64,000 nt of DNA from Roseococcus sp. SDR (GCF_019083995.1 NZ_JAHRCU010000002.1:62001-126000), one strand, 5' to 3'; counted from the stretch's first letter, positions 1 through 9,364 are shown. The notes: generated from the letters alone by a model not told the origin. Translations and numbers: made by a program.

Positions 1-3000
1 TGCTGTCCTCGACCGAGCGCCGCTCACCGGTCAGCCGCACGCGCGCCACGCCGATCTGCGGCGCGATCTCGAGGCCGCCCAGCATGGTCGAGGTCGGGAA
101 GCCGATGGGCGAGGAGCCGACATCGAAGCGGAAGGAATCGCCGCGCCGGTAGGTCATGCCGAGTGCCACACCCGCCGCCGTGGTGCGCGAATTGATCAGC
201 TGGTTCGCCAGCGCGCCGGTGCCGAAGCGCCGCTGCGTGTTGGTGTCGGTGCCAAGGCTGCCGGAATCGAGCGAGACGGCGGTGACATTGGCGGTGACGC
301 GCCCGCCGATGACGGGCGGCGTGAACTCCGCCTCCACCGGCGCGCGCAGATCGAGCAGGCGCTCGAGGCCGGAGCTGCCGGAACGCTGCCGCAGCGTGCC
401 GGCGAGGCTGGCGCGCGGCGCCGTGCGGTCCTCGAGCTGGGCCATCTGTTGGTTGATCTCGCGCGTCAGCCGGTCGGAGGGCTGCGGCGCGGCGCCGGGG
501 ATGGCGGGCAGCGGCACGGCGGCACCGGGCCGCACGAAGGGGTTGGGCTGGCCGGGCGTGCCCTGGCCGATCCCTTGCGCCATGGCCGTGGGCACGCCGG
601 CCGCGGTGCCCAGCTCGGCGCGGCGTTGCGCGGCGGCGACCTCCAGCGCGCGGCGGGCGCGATCATCCTGGTTGAAGGCGATGGCGACCCGCGCCTCCAG
701 CAGGCTCATCCGGCTCTCGCGCGGGAAGATCTCCTGGCCCTCGGCCAGCAGCGCCTCGGCCCGCGCGCGCTGGCGCAGCGCGATGGCGGCGTCGATGGCG
801 CCCTGGCGCGCGTCGAAATTGCGCGGGTTGCGGGCCAGCATGGCTTCCGCGATGCGCTGCGCCTCGCGCGGGTCGCGGGCGCCCTGGTAGAGCCGCGCCA
901 AGGCGAGGTTGGCCTCGGTGTTCTCCGGGTCCCGCTCCAGGGTCGGGCGCAGGCGCTCGAAGGCCTGGGCCTGGTTGCCCTCGGCGTTCAGCCGGTCGGA
1001 GGCGCGCACCGCGATGCCCGCGCGCAACGAGGCGACATCGCGCCGCTGCTCCGCCGTGAGGTTGGGGACGGCGTCGATCTGGTCAGCCAGGCCCGCCGCC
1101 TCGCCGTCCAGGCCCGCGCCCAGCAGCGCGCCGGCGATGGCGAGCCTCGCCTGCGGGCCGGCGCTGCGGTTGGCCGCCTCGCCCACGCGCGCGGCCTCGG
1201 CCGCGCCGAAGCGGTCATTGGCGTCGCCGAAGGCGCGGATCACGGCGGCGGCGGTGGCGCCGGTCGGGTCCGGCCGGGCGGCGATGGTGAGCAGCTGGAC
1301 CCGCGCATCGGCCGTGCTCCGTCCCAGGCCCTGCGCCGCGCGCTGCACGTCGCGCTGGGTGCGGATGCGCGCCTGGAGCCGCGCCATGTCGGCGCTGCGG
1401 GAAGCGGGCGGAATGCGGTTCAGGTAGTTCTCGGCGTCAGCGATGCGGCCGCCCTCATCGGCGAAGAGCGCCGCGGCATACAGGCTGTCCGGCCGCGGAT
1501 CGCGGATCACCAGCTCTTCCAGCACGGCGCGGGCGGGGACGAGCTGGCCCTGGCGGCGCAGCGCGCGCGCGAGGTCGAGGGTGATCCAGGGATCGTTCGG
1601 CGCGCTGGTCAGCGCCTGGCGCAGCAGGGCCTCGGCCACGAAGGGGTCGGTGGTGCGGGCCGCATCGGCCCGCAGCTGGTTCGCCATGCTGTTGACGGGA
1701 ACGGCCCCGCGCTCGCCCGGGCGGGGCTGCGCATCGGCGATGCGCGGCAATTCGGCGAGGCGCCCCTGGGCACGCAGCGCCTGGGCCAGCCCCTCGCGCG
1801 CCGGCGCGAAGCCGGGGCGGCGGGCCAGCGCCGTGCGGAAGCGCTGCTCGGCGGCAGCCGCATCACCGCGCCGCAGCGCGATCTGGCCGAGGATGACCTC
1901 GATGTCGGTGCGGTCATCCACCTGGCGGCGGGCGGCGCTGCGCGCGATGGTGTCGGCAGCGTCGAGGTCGTTGCGCCGCAGCGCCGCGCGTGCCTCGGCC
2001 AGTTCCAGGCCATAGGCCGCGCCATCCAGTGCCCCCTGCCATTGCGCGGCGCGCGACGGGTCGGCGGCCACGGCGCGTTCCAGCAATTCGCGCGCCTCGG
2101 TCGGCCGGTTCTCGCGCAGGCGGACAATCCCCAGGCCACCCAGCGCATCCGCGTCGCGCGGATTGGCGGCCAGCGCGGCCTCGAATTGCCGGGCGCTGTC
2201 GCGCAGGGCCGCGGCGCCGCCCGCCTCCAGCCGCTCGAACCCCTCCTGCCGGGCGGTGGCGCCCGGGTCCGGGCGGGGTGCCGCGGCAAGTGCGGCCTGC
2301 TGCGCCTGGCGCAGTTCGGCATCATTGGGATAGCGCTGCAGATAGGCCTGGATCAGCGGCGCATAGGCGGGGTCGGCGGCGCTCCAGCTCAGCGCCTGCC
2401 GCCAGGCGCGCCGCGCCTCCTCGCCCACCTCGGGGTCATTGGCCAGCGCGCTCAGACGCCGGATGCCCTCCTGCCGGGTCGCGGGCTGGAAGGTCTGGGT
2501 CTGGGCGAAGCTCAGGCGCGCGCGCGGCGTGGCCGTCGGGCTCTCGGCAAGGCGCGCGAGGCCGCGCCGCCCCTCATCGCCACCGGTCTGGGTGCCGGCG
2601 AGAACCGAGAAATATTCCTGCTGGAAGGCGGGCGGCGGGGTGCCGCCGCCAAAGGCCTGGCGATAGCGCGCGGCGGCTTCCTCGACGCGGCCTTCGCGCG
2701 CCAGGCGCCGCGCCTCCTCGATCGCGTTGCGGTCCACGCTCGCCTCACGCAGCGCGCCCTCGGCCACGCTGCGCTGCTCCTCGGTGCCCCCCGCCTCGCG
2801 CAGGCGGGTGGCGAGGCCGGCCGCGCCCGCGCGGTTGCCCCGCGCCGCCTCGATCCGGGCGGCGACAGCCAGCGCCTGGGTGTTGCGCGGATCAGCCGCG
2901 AGCGCGCGTTCGATGGAGGAGGCGGCGAGGTCCAGCCGATCCATGCCGAGCCAGCGTTCGGCCTGGCGCACCAGGATGTCCACCGGGCTCGCCGTGGCCA

Positions 3001-3100
3001 TGGAGGAAAACGACGCGGGTGTGGCCTGCGGCTGCGCGGCGGCAGCCACAGGGAGCAGCGCTGCCCCCCCGAGCAGCCAAGCCACAGACCCAGAACGCAT
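1..3100 (-). CDS. bcsC: Cellulose synthase outer-membrane/TPR subunit BcsC (C-terminus cut by window edge)
   Basis: BcsC is the periplasmic TPR scaffold plus outer-membrane porin through which the glucan leaves the cell. The frame is open from the ATG at 3100 to the window edge (about 1033 codons). It starts with a signal peptide (LLGGAALLPVAAAAQ) and is followed by many degenerate TPR units rich in Ala, Arg and Glu across roughly residues 40-850. A short linker then leads into the start of the BCSC C-terminal barrel region (around APVEAEFTPPVIGGRV). The start lies 27 bp after the bcsAB stop. Its Shine-Dalgarno GGGGGA sits inside a hairpin (see 3104-3125). Last gene of the visible bcs operon; anything further downstream is outside the window. 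The very long plus-strand frame opposite is a shadow. Confidence 0.9.
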   Translation of the reverse strand, partial: MRSGSVAWLLGGAALLPVAAAAQPQATPASFSSMATASPVDILVRQAERWLGMDRLDLAASSIERALAADPRNTQALAVAARIEAARGNRAGAAGLATRLREAGGTEEQRSVAEGALREASVDRNAIEEARRLAREGRVEEAAARYRQAFGGGTPPPAFQQEYFSVLAGTQTGGDEGRRGLARLAESPTATPRARLSFAQTQTFQPATRQEGIRRLSALANDPEVGEEARRAWRQALSWSAADPAYAPLIQAYLQRYPNDAELRQAQQAALAAAPRPDPGATARQEGFERLEAGGAAALRDSARQFEAALAANPRDADALGGLGIVRLRENRPTEARELLERAVAADPSRAAQWQGALDGAAYGLELAEARAALRRNDLDAADTIARSAARRQVDDRTDIEVILGQIALRRGDAAAAEQRFRTALARRPGFAPAREGLAQALRAQGRLAELPRIADAQPRPGERGAVPVNSMANQLRADAARTTDPFVAEALLRQALTSAPNDPWITLDLARALRRQGQLVPARAVLEELVIRDPRPDSLYAAALFADEGGRIADAENYLNRIPPASRSADMARLQARIRTQRDVQRAAQGLGRSTADARVQLLTIAARPDPTGATAAAVIRAFGDANDRFGAAEAARVGEAANRSAGPQARLAIAGALLGAGLDGEAAGLADQIDAVPNLTAEQRRDVASLRAGIAVRASDRLNAEGNQAQAFERLRPTLERDPENTEANLALARLYQGARDPREAQRIAEAMLARNPRNFDARQGAIDAAIALRQRARAEALLAEGQEIFPRESRMSLLEARVAIAFNQDDRARRALEVAAAQRRAELGTAAGVPTAMAQGIGQGTPGQPNPFVRPGAAVPLPAIPGAAPQPSDRLTREINQQMAQLEDRTAPRASLAGTLRQRSGSSGLERLLDLRAPVEAEFTPPVIGGRVTANVTAVSLDSGSLGTDTNTQRRFGTGALANQLINSRTTAAGVALGMTYRRGDSFRFDVGSSPIGFPTSTMLGGLEIAPQIGVARVRLTGERRSVEDS

Positions 3101-3103
3101 CGA

Positions 3104-3125
3104 TTCAGTCCCCCGAAGGACTGAA
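3104..3125 (-). promoter_or_regulatory. Intercistronic hairpin covering the bcsC ribosome-binding site
   Basis: A perfect 8-bp inverted repeat (TTCAGTCC / GGACTGAA, 6-nt loop) fills the gap between the bcsAB stop and the bcsC ATG. On the minus-strand RNA the second arm and loop contain GGGGGA, the only plausible Shine-Dalgarno for bcsC, so the folded form would hide it. It lacks a T-tract, so a terminator is less likely. An RNA-processing or stabilising role is also possible. Confidence 0.6.
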
Positions 3126-3127
3126 TC

Positions 3128-6100
3128 TCACGAATGCGTCCGTGCGCGCAACCTCGAAAGTGCCCGGCGGCGCAGAACCCAGTAGAGCGAAACGCCGACC
3201 AGGGCGGCGGCGCCCAGCATCAGCAGCAGCATCCGCTCCGGCCGCTCGCCCAGCCAGATCTGCGGCAGCAGCCACCAGGGCAGGCTGCCGACCGAATAGG
3301 AGCCCTGGGTGCGGAAGCTCTCCACCCGCCCGCCCGTCAGCACGGCGAGGTCCCCCTGGATACGCGGCGCCAGCGTCGGATCGGTCAGCGCCGCGACCAT
3401 CTGCGCGATGGCGGCCGGCGTCACGCCGGTGATGGCGACGACGGAGCGGCCGGACTGCAACGGGCTCTCGCCCCCCATCAGCGCCGCCAGCCCCTCGCCC
3501 GAGGCCTCGTTCAGCATGGTGGAAGCCCGCCCGCGCTCGGCGCTGCCGGGGGCGTCGGTGAAGAGGGCGCGAACATCCTGCAGCGGCCCGGGCGCGGAGA
3601 GCGTCAGCCGCTCGCCCTCGATCCGCAGGGGCGAATCACGGAACAGCGTGCCCAGTGCTGGCTGCCGGCCCAGCGTGCCGATCACCAGAAGGTCCCGCTG
3701 CGAAGCGGAGGGCAGCCCGCCCGGCGTCACGACCTGGATCCCCGTGGACGCGACGCCCACCGTCGCCGCCAATTGTCCCACCACATCGAGGAAGGCGCCG
3801 AGTTCCAGCGGGTTGGCGCGCTCGGGCAGCACCACGGCCATGCCGGAGAGATCGGCCATGCGGGTGAAGGGAAAGCCGGAGGAGGCGAAGAAGCCAAGAT
3901 TGGGCATCCGCGCGTGGCGATGGCCACGGCGGAGGTCCACCGTGCTGCCGGGCTCGATCGCGGCGCGGACATCGGCCGGCACCGCCACGCAATCGCCGCG
4001 CGCCATGGGGCGCATGTCGAAGCGCAACTGCAGCTCGTCCCGGCCCAGGACGAGGTAATGCGGGATCTCGAAGCGGCCCGAGCGCGTGGCGGAGGAGAAG
4101 CCCAGCAGCTCCGCGAACCAATCGGCGGCGGCGGTCAGGGGCGGGATCCATTCGGGGTCCGCCAGCCGGAAGGAGCGCAGATAGGCGCCCGAGAAGGCAG
4201 CGTCGAGCCGCGAGGCCGAGACATCGATCACGGGCCCGCCGGGCGAACGGTATTCGATGTGCACCGGGAAGCCGCGGTTGCGCCAGGTGACGAGGTCGGG
4301 CGCGGTGCGGACGGGGATGCGCACGGGGCCGGGCGAATAACCAGCCGATTGCAGTTCCTCCCGCGCCACGAGGCTGCCGAAGGTGACGGGCTGGTCGGTG
4401 CGGATCCAGCGCGGCGAATCATAGGGTTGGCGCGCCGGGATGGTGGGCGGCACCACGCGGGCGATCTCACCGGTCAGCGTGGCGCGGCCGGCCACCATGG
4501 CCTGCGCGGCGGCGACGAGGTCCGCCTCGCTGCGGCCCGCGATCACCAGCAGCGTGCCGAAGGCGTCGGTCGGGTTGGGCAGCAGGGCGAGCGTCGGCCC
4601 GTCCACACGGGGCATGTTGAGGCCGGGGATCGCATCCACGCCCATGGCGAGCACCACGGCGTCGCCCCGCTCGGGCAGCCCGCGGGAGACGGGGAAATTC
4701 GCCCCGCGGTAATCCGCCTGCACCGAGAACCAGGAGGCGGCGATGGCGGCGGCGCGCAGGCCGGAGGGGCCGAGCGTCTCGGGCAGCACCATCGGCACGG
4801 TGACGAGGCCCGAGAGGATGCGCCGGTCGAAGATCGGCTCCGGCAAGCGGGAGAGATCGCGCGAGGGGGGCAGCCGCTCGATGCGCATCTGCACGGTCGA
4901 GAGGTCGGAAATCGTGGCCCAGAGCAGGCCGGAAAGCGGGTCGTTGCACTCGGTCGTGTAGCGGCCGGCGAAGCGGAAGTTCAGCCGGTTGACCTCGCTG
5001 AAATAGAGCGGGTCGAGCGGGAATTCGAGCGGGCCGAAGCTCTGCCGCGCGGCATCCATCTGGATGGTGCCGACGAACTGGTCGTTCAGCGTGATGGCGA
5101 TCTGGCTGAGCGAAGGGATGAGCGCGGGCGAAGCGCCGCCCGCCACCGTCACGCGCGCCTGGGTCACCACCTCATCGGCGCGCAGGCCGAAGAGCACGCC
5201 CTGCAGGTCATTCGTGCCGCGCAGCTGCATCGGCCCCGAGAGGCCAAGCTCGCGCAGGCTGCGCGTGACGAGGCGCGCGCCGGGCGGCAGAGCATCGCGG
5301 TCCAGCGGCGGCAGGGCGACCGGGAGCCCGGCGGCGCCAGGCATCATGGCTGCCGCAGCGGCGGACGCCGGCGCCAAGGGGGCGGAAATCGGAGGGGTGG
5401 GTGCCAAGGCGGCGGGTGGGGCCCCCTGGACCAGGGGCGGCGGCGTGGGGGCTTGCGCGAGCGCCGGGCTCGCACCCAGCAGGGCAAGGGCCAGCAGGGC
5501 GGCGGTGCTGGCCGGCGCGGGCGCGGGCGTATTGGCGGGCGGCGCCGGGGGCGGGCCACGCCGGGGCGCCAGCACATCCGAGACGCGCGGCGCCTGGGGC
5601 TTGGAGGGCGCCGCCACCGGCTTGGAGGGGCGCAGGATGCCGAAGCGGTACTTGCGGAACACGGCATCGGCGGAAGCGAGCACGACGGTCCAGAGCGAGC
5701 GCAGGGGTTTGTCCTCGGGCCAATGGTCCCAGTAGAGCCAGGCGTCGGGGCGGCCGAAGAAGGCACGCACCACGCCGGCCTCGTCGGCCAGGGTTTCGAT
5801 GATGAATTCCAGATAGACCTCGTTGCCGTCCCAGCGGATCACGCGGGCGCGCAGCTCGATCGTCTCGCCGCCCGTCTCGAAGGCGACCTTCACCTCATCG
5901 CCCTCGGCGACACCCAGCGCGCGGTCAATGATGAGCCGCGCACCGGAGAGGGAGAGGTTGGCGCTGTGCGTGGGCAGCCGCTCGCCGGAGGCGAGGATGA
6001 GTTCGCCCGGCAGGTCGGCCTCGACGCGGGCGCGCACGCGCGACTGCTCTCGCTCCCGCCCCACCGCCACGGAACCGGCGAGCGGAATGAGGCAGAGCCC

Positions 6101-7762
6101 GGCCCAGATGGTGTTCAGCAGGTAGGCGCGGCCTTCCAGGCTGCTCAGGTCATGCGTGAGGCTGCCCCAGATGCCGATGCCGAAGCCGATGGTGAGCAGC
6201 CCCAGCATGATGAGGTTCGGGGCAACGGCGCGGAAATCGAGATAGCCCGCCTCCAGGATGCCGCCCTTGTCCGTCACGTTGAACTTGCCCTTGGAGGGGT
6301 CCCAGAGGGTCAGCAGCGTCACCGGCAGCAGCGGCACGGCGAGGGACGCCTCGTAGATCTCGGACCAGAAGGAATGCCGGTGCTTGCCGTTCAGCCGCGC
6401 CGTCGTCGCCACCGCATGGAACATGTGGCTGCCCGCATAGGCGATGATGGCGACGGGACTGGCCGCGATCACGCTCTCGCCGAAGAAGAGGAAGGCCAGC
6501 GGCGAAGTCAGGAAGATCACGCGCGGCAGGGCGAAGAGGAATCCGAAGCCCGCGATGAAGTAGCAGAAGCGCTGCATCCATTTCAGGCCGGGCGCGAAGA
6601 GCGTGTTCTCCGTCCGCATGATCTGCAGCATGCCGCGCGCCCAGCGCAGCCGCTGGCCGATATGCAGCGCGAGGCGCTCGGTGGCGAGGCCGGCGGCGAG
6701 CGGGATGCGGATATAGGCGGTGTGCCAGCCCTTCTGCTGCATCTTCAGCGCGCAGTGGCAGTCTTCCGTCACCGTGACGTGCGGCACGCCCCCCACCTCC
6801 TCCAGCGCGGTGCGGCGGATGACGGCGCAGGAGCCGCAGAAGAAGGCGGCGTTCCAGAGGTCCGAGCCCGGCTGGATGGCGCCGTAGAAGAGCAGCCCCT
6901 CGTTCGGCACCAGGCGCTGGCGCACCAGGTTCCGCTCGAAGGGATCGGGCGAATAGAAATGGTGCGGCGTCTGCACGAGGGCGATGCGCTTGTCGCGGAT
7001 CAGCCAGCCGAGCGTGAGCTGCAGGAAGGCGCGCGTCGGCGCGTGGTCGCAATCGAAGATCGCGATGTATTCGCCCGTGGTGTGGCGCATCGCGTGGTTC
7101 AGGTTGCCGGCCTTGGCGCCCTTGTTGTCGGGGCGGATGATGTAGCCGCAGCCGCATTCCTCGGCGAAGGCGCGGAACTCCGCGCGGCGGCCGTCATCCA
7201 GGATCCAGACGTTCAGCTTGTCCCGCGGGTAGTCCATGTTCATGGCCGCCAGCACGGTGGGGCGCACCAGGTCCAGGCTCTCATTGTAGCTGGGGACGTA
7301 GATGTCCACCGTCGGCCAGTCGTCCGGATTGGGCGGCATGGGGACGGGCTTGCGGTCCAGCGGGTAGCTCGTCTGGATGTAGGAGAGCGTCATCAGCGCG
7401 CCGGCGAAGAGCTCCGCGCCGAAGAGCAGCATGCCCAGGATGGATTGCAGCCAGGTCTCGAATTCCAGCGTCTCGGTCGCGCGCCAGAAGAGGTAGCGCG
7501 AGGTCACCATCACCGAGAGGACGACGAGGACGAGCCCCACCTTGCGGGACTTGTTGCGGTTGAGCACGAGGAAGGCGGCGATGCCGCCGATGGTCAGCCA
7601 GACCTGCCCTTCCTCCTCCATCGGTACGGTGATGAAGAAGAAGGCGCCGAGGAGGCCGAGCAGGATGGCGGCGGTGCGCAGCAGCCTCGCGTTGCGTGGC
7701 GCCGGCCCCGGGAAGGTCTGCACATACTCGGAGAAGCGCTCGCCGCTCACAGGCTGCCCCAT
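3128..7762 (-). CDS. bcsAB: Cellulose synthase BcsA-BcsB fusion (AcsAB-type)
   Basis: Polymerises UDP-glucose into cellulose and carries it across the inner membrane. Residues 1-710 are BcsA: N-terminal membrane helices, GT2 motifs D189-D190-G, D237-C-D239, T-E-D334 and Q370RLRW, the FFCGS priming motif at 307-311 and a gating loop FNVTDKG at 494-500. A PilZ c-di-GMP domain follows (R575-x3-R579 and N602-x-S-x-x-G607). Residues 710-800 are a Pro/Ala linker holding an apparent signal peptide (751-769, ALA then Q). Residues 810-1544 are BcsB, ending in a membrane anchor near 1517-1535. Fused subunits are known from Komagataeibacter AcsAB. The ATG used here overlaps bcsQ by 16 bp; a GTG at 7750 (4-bp overlap) is an alternative start. 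Confidence 0.95.
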   Translation of the reverse strand: MGQPVSGERFSEYVQTFPGPAPRNARLLRTAAILLGLLGAFFFITVPMEEEGQVWLTIGGIAAFLVLNRNKSRKVGLVLVVLSVMVTSRYLFWRATETLEFETWLQSILGMLLFGAELFAGALMTLSYIQTSYPLDRKPVPMPPNPDDWPTVDIYVPSYNESLDLVRPTVLAAMNMDYPRDKLNVWILDDGRRAEFRAFAEECGCGYIIRPDNKGAKAGNLNHAMRHTTGEYIAIFDCDHAPTRAFLQLTLGWLIRDKRIALVQTPHHFYSPDPFERNLVRQRLVPNEGLLFYGAIQPGSDLWNAAFFCGSCAVIRRTALEEVGGVPHVTVTEDCHCALKMQQKGWHTAYIRIPLAAGLATERLALHIGQRLRWARGMLQIMRTENTLFAPGLKWMQRFCYFIAGFGFLFALPRVIFLTSPLAFLFFGESVIAASPVAIIAYAGSHMFHAVATTARLNGKHRHSFWSEIYEASLAVPLLPVTLLTLWDPSKGKFNVTDKGGILEAGYLDFRAVAPNLIMLGLLTIGFGIGIWGSLTHDLSSLEGRAYLLNTIWAGLCLIPLAGSVAVGREREQSRVRARVEADLPGELILASGERLPTHSANLSLSGARLIIDRALGVAEGDEVKVAFETGGETIELRARVIRWDGNEVYLEFIIETLADEAGVVRAFFGRPDAWLYWDHWPEDKPLRSLWTVVLASADAVFRKYRFGILRPSKPVAAPSKPQAPRVSDVLAPRRGPPPAPPANTPAPAPASTAALLALALLGASPALAQAPTPPPLVQGAPPAALAPTPPISAPLAPASAAAAAMMPGAAGLPVALPPLDRDALPPGARLVTRSLRELGLSGPMQLRGTNDLQGVLFGLRADEVVTQARVTVAGGASPALIPSLSQIAITLNDQFVGTIQMDAARQSFGPLEFPLDPLYFSEVNRLNFRFAGRYTTECNDPLSGLLWATISDLSTVQMRIERLPPSRDLSRLPEPIFDRRILSGLVTVPMVLPETLGPSGLRAAAIAASWFSVQADYRGANFPVSRGLPERGDAVVLAMGVDAIPGLNMPRVDGPTLALLPNPTDAFGTLLVIAGRSEADLVAAAQAMVAGRATLTGEIARVVPPTIPARQPYDSPRWIRTDQPVTFGSLVAREELQSAGYSPGPVRIPVRTAPDLVTWRNRGFPVHIEYRSPGGPVIDVSASRLDAAFSGAYLRSFRLADPEWIPPLTAAADWFAELLGFSSATRSGRFEIPHYLVLGRDELQLRFDMRPMARGDCVAVPADVRAAIEPGSTVDLRRGHRHARMPNLGFFASSGFPFTRMADLSGMAVVLPERANPLELGAFLDVVGQLAATVGVASTGIQVVTPGGLPSASQRDLLVIGTLGRQPALGTLFRDSPLRIEGERLTLSAPGPLQDVRALFTDAPGSAERGRASTMLNEASGEGLAALMGGESPLQSGRSVVAITGVTPAAIAQMVAALTDPTLAPRIQGDLAVLTGGRVESFRTQGSYSVGSLPWWLLPQIWLGERPERMLLLMLGAAALVGVSLYWVLRRRALSRLRARTHS

Positions 7763-8574
7763 TCGCTGAGCGCGGAGAAGCCGCCGGAGCGGCCGCCCGA
7801 GGGTCCGCCGGGGCGCGAGAGCTTGAGCCGCTTCACGATCGCCTCGGTCAGCAGTTCCAGGTCCTCGCCGGCGCCGGGCTCGCCATTCAGCAGCATGCGC
7901 TTGTCGGCCAGCGCCTCGGCCAGCGCCGGATCGCGGCAGATGGCGCCGATCATGCGGTTGCCCATCGCGTTGCGCGCCATGTCGAAGACGGCGTCCGAAA
8001 GCGGCTCGGTGTCGTCCACCTGGTTCAGCACCAGCACGGCGCGGTCGGCCGCGCGGGCGCCCAGGGTGCCGCGCCCCAGCACGCGGTTGTTGGCGATCTG
8101 CGGGATGATGGCCGCACTGCCGGCATCGGCCAGCAGCAGGATCACCATGAGGTCGAGCCGCGGCATGAGGGAGGCCAGCGCGGCATTGGGCCCGGGCGGC
8201 GTGTCGAGCACGACGATGACGTCGGGCAGGGCCAGCATCTCGCGCACCGGCTCGGCCAGGTGCTGCGGCTCATTGGCCAGAAGCTGCGCGATCTCGAGCG
8301 CGCGCAGCGGATCGGCCGGCCCATAGGGCAGCACGCGCACGCCGCACTCCGTCTCCACCAGCGCCTCGCGCCAGGACGGGTTCGTGCCCAGGCGGCTCAG
8401 GAAGCAGCGCTCCTCGCGGAGCGAGACGCCGAGATGAAGGCGCAGCGCATTCTGCGGATCGAGGTCGATCGCGATGACCTTGTGGCCACGCCGCGCCAAC
8501 AGCGCCGCGACATGCGCGGCCACGGTCGTCTTGCCCACGCCACCCTTGGGCGAGGCGAAGGCGATCAGGCTCAT
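7747..8574 (-). CDS. bcsQ: Cellulose biosynthesis MinD/ParA-like ATPase BcsQ
   Basis: A 275-aa P-loop ATPase of the MinD/ParA/SIMIBI class. The deviant Walker A motif KGGVGKTT lies at residues 10-17, a Walker A' aspartate follows in IAIDLDPQN, and VVLDTPPG is the switch region. In enterobacteria BcsQ helps localise and assemble the synthase complex; here the role is inferred from position directly before bcsAB. Its start overlaps the upstream Pro-rich gene by 4 bp and its stop lies inside the first codons of bcsAB, so translation is probably coupled along the operon. Confidence 0.88.
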   Translation of the reverse strand: MSLIAFASPKGGVGKTTVAAHVAALLARRGHKVIAIDLDPQNALRLHLGVSLREERCFLSRLGTNPSWREALVETECGVRVLPYGPADPLRALEIAQLLANEPQHLAEPVREMLALPDVIVVLDTPPGPNAALASLMPRLDLMVILLLADAGSAAIIPQIANNRVLGRGTLGARAADRAVLVLNQVDDTEPLSDAVFDMARNAMGNRMIGAICRDPALAEALADKRMLLNGEPGAGEDLELLTEAIVKRLKLSRPGGPSGGRSGGFSALSEWGSL

Positions 8575-9260
8575 GCCCGCTTCCCGCTGCGCGCGCGCAC
8601 CCGGCGCGGGCGCAGCTCGCCGGCGATGTCCTGCAGCAGCGCGTACTGGCGCAGCGGCACCACGCCGGGCGCCGTCTCGATGGGCGGGGCGGCCAGCGGG
8701 GCGGCCAGCGGGGCGGGATGGGCGGGCGGCACGACGCGCGCAGGGCGCCGCGCCTCGGCCAGTTCGGCGGCGAACTCGGCGAGGCGGCGCATGCCGGGGC
8801 GCGGCGCGGCGTGCGGCGTTGCGAGCGGCATGGCAGGCCCCTCCACCGCCACGGGGATGGGCGTGGGGGGCGCCGGCACAGGAGGAGGAGGCTCGACGAC
8901 CGTCACGGCCGGCGGCGGGCCCGGCTTGGCAGGCATATCAGCCGGTTCGGCCAGGGCCGGAACCGGCGCACCCACGGCCTCCGCGAGCAGGGGCGCCGCC
9001 TCGGCCATGACAGGCGGCGGCAGCGCTTCCACCGTGACCGGGAGGGATGCCGTCTCCAACGCAGCGGGTTCCGCCACGACCAGCGGCAGCGGTTCGGCCT
9101 CGATCTCGGGGGAGGGCTCGGGCGCGGCGGCGGGGGCGGGCGTCGCGAAGACGACCGGCGGGAAGGTGACGTAGCGGATGTTGCGCAATCCGCAGGCCGC
9201 CATCACGGATGCGATCTCTCGCTGCAAGCTCGCCTGTTTCCCTTCCGCCGGGCGCGGCAT
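8571..9260 (-). CDS. Proline/alanine-rich cellulose-operon accessory protein (BcsR/BcsP-like, tentative)
   Basis: First gene of the bcs operon, 229 aa. The N-terminal ~35 residues (EIASVMAACGLRNIRYVTF) resemble in layout the short BcsR-type helix that precedes BcsQ in other bacteria. The middle ~140 residues are low complexity, rich in Pro, Ala, Glu and Val. The C-terminus is basic (RPRRVRARSGKRA) and contains VVPLRQYALLQDI. No signal peptide or membrane helix is seen, so it is probably cytosolic. Placement directly upstream of bcsQ with a 4-bp overlap supports a role in synthase assembly. The family assignment is a guess from position and composition. No good Shine-Dalgarno precedes the ATG. 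Confidence 0.5.
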   Translation of the reverse strand: MPRPAEGKQASLQREIASVMAACGLRNIRYVTFPPVVFATPAPAAAPEPSPEIEAEPLPLVVAEPAALETASLPVTVEALPPPVMAEAAPLLAEAVGAPVPALAEPADMPAKPGPPPAVTVVEPPPPVPAPPTPIPVAVEGPAMPLATPHAAPRPGMRRLAEFAAELAEARRPARVVPPAHPAPLAAPLAAPPIETAPGVVPLRQYALLQDIAGELRPRRVRARSGKRA

Positions 9261-9309
9261 GCCACGAGATGCATGTCCGCTTTATCGCCTAACCATCAGT
9301 TTGCAGCAT

Positions 9310-9364
9310 GCGCAACAGATTCGCGCCAGTTGCGCCCCCCCCCGCCTGGGTGACGCATGCGTCA
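9310..9364. promoter_or_regulatory. Inverted repeats in the bcs / phosphodiesterase divergent promoter
   Basis: The 143-bp gap between divergent starts holds a perfect 14-bp palindrome TGACGCATGCGTCA at 9351-9364 and, left of it, a 7-bp inverted repeat GCGCAAC (9310-9316) / GTTGCGC (9329-9335). Both look like dimeric regulator sites. The cognate protein cannot be named from sequence. Confidence 0.45.

Noticed and set aside
449-3124. 891-codon plus-strand frame
   Set aside because: Antisense to bcsC with its clear TPR sequence; composition is low-complexity Gly/Ala/Arg.
3134-8326. 1730-codon open frame on the plus strand
   Set aside because: It lies antisense to bcsAB and bcsQ, which have full family motifs. 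The translation is Arg/Gly/Ala/His-rich with no domain, typical of high-GC shadow frames.
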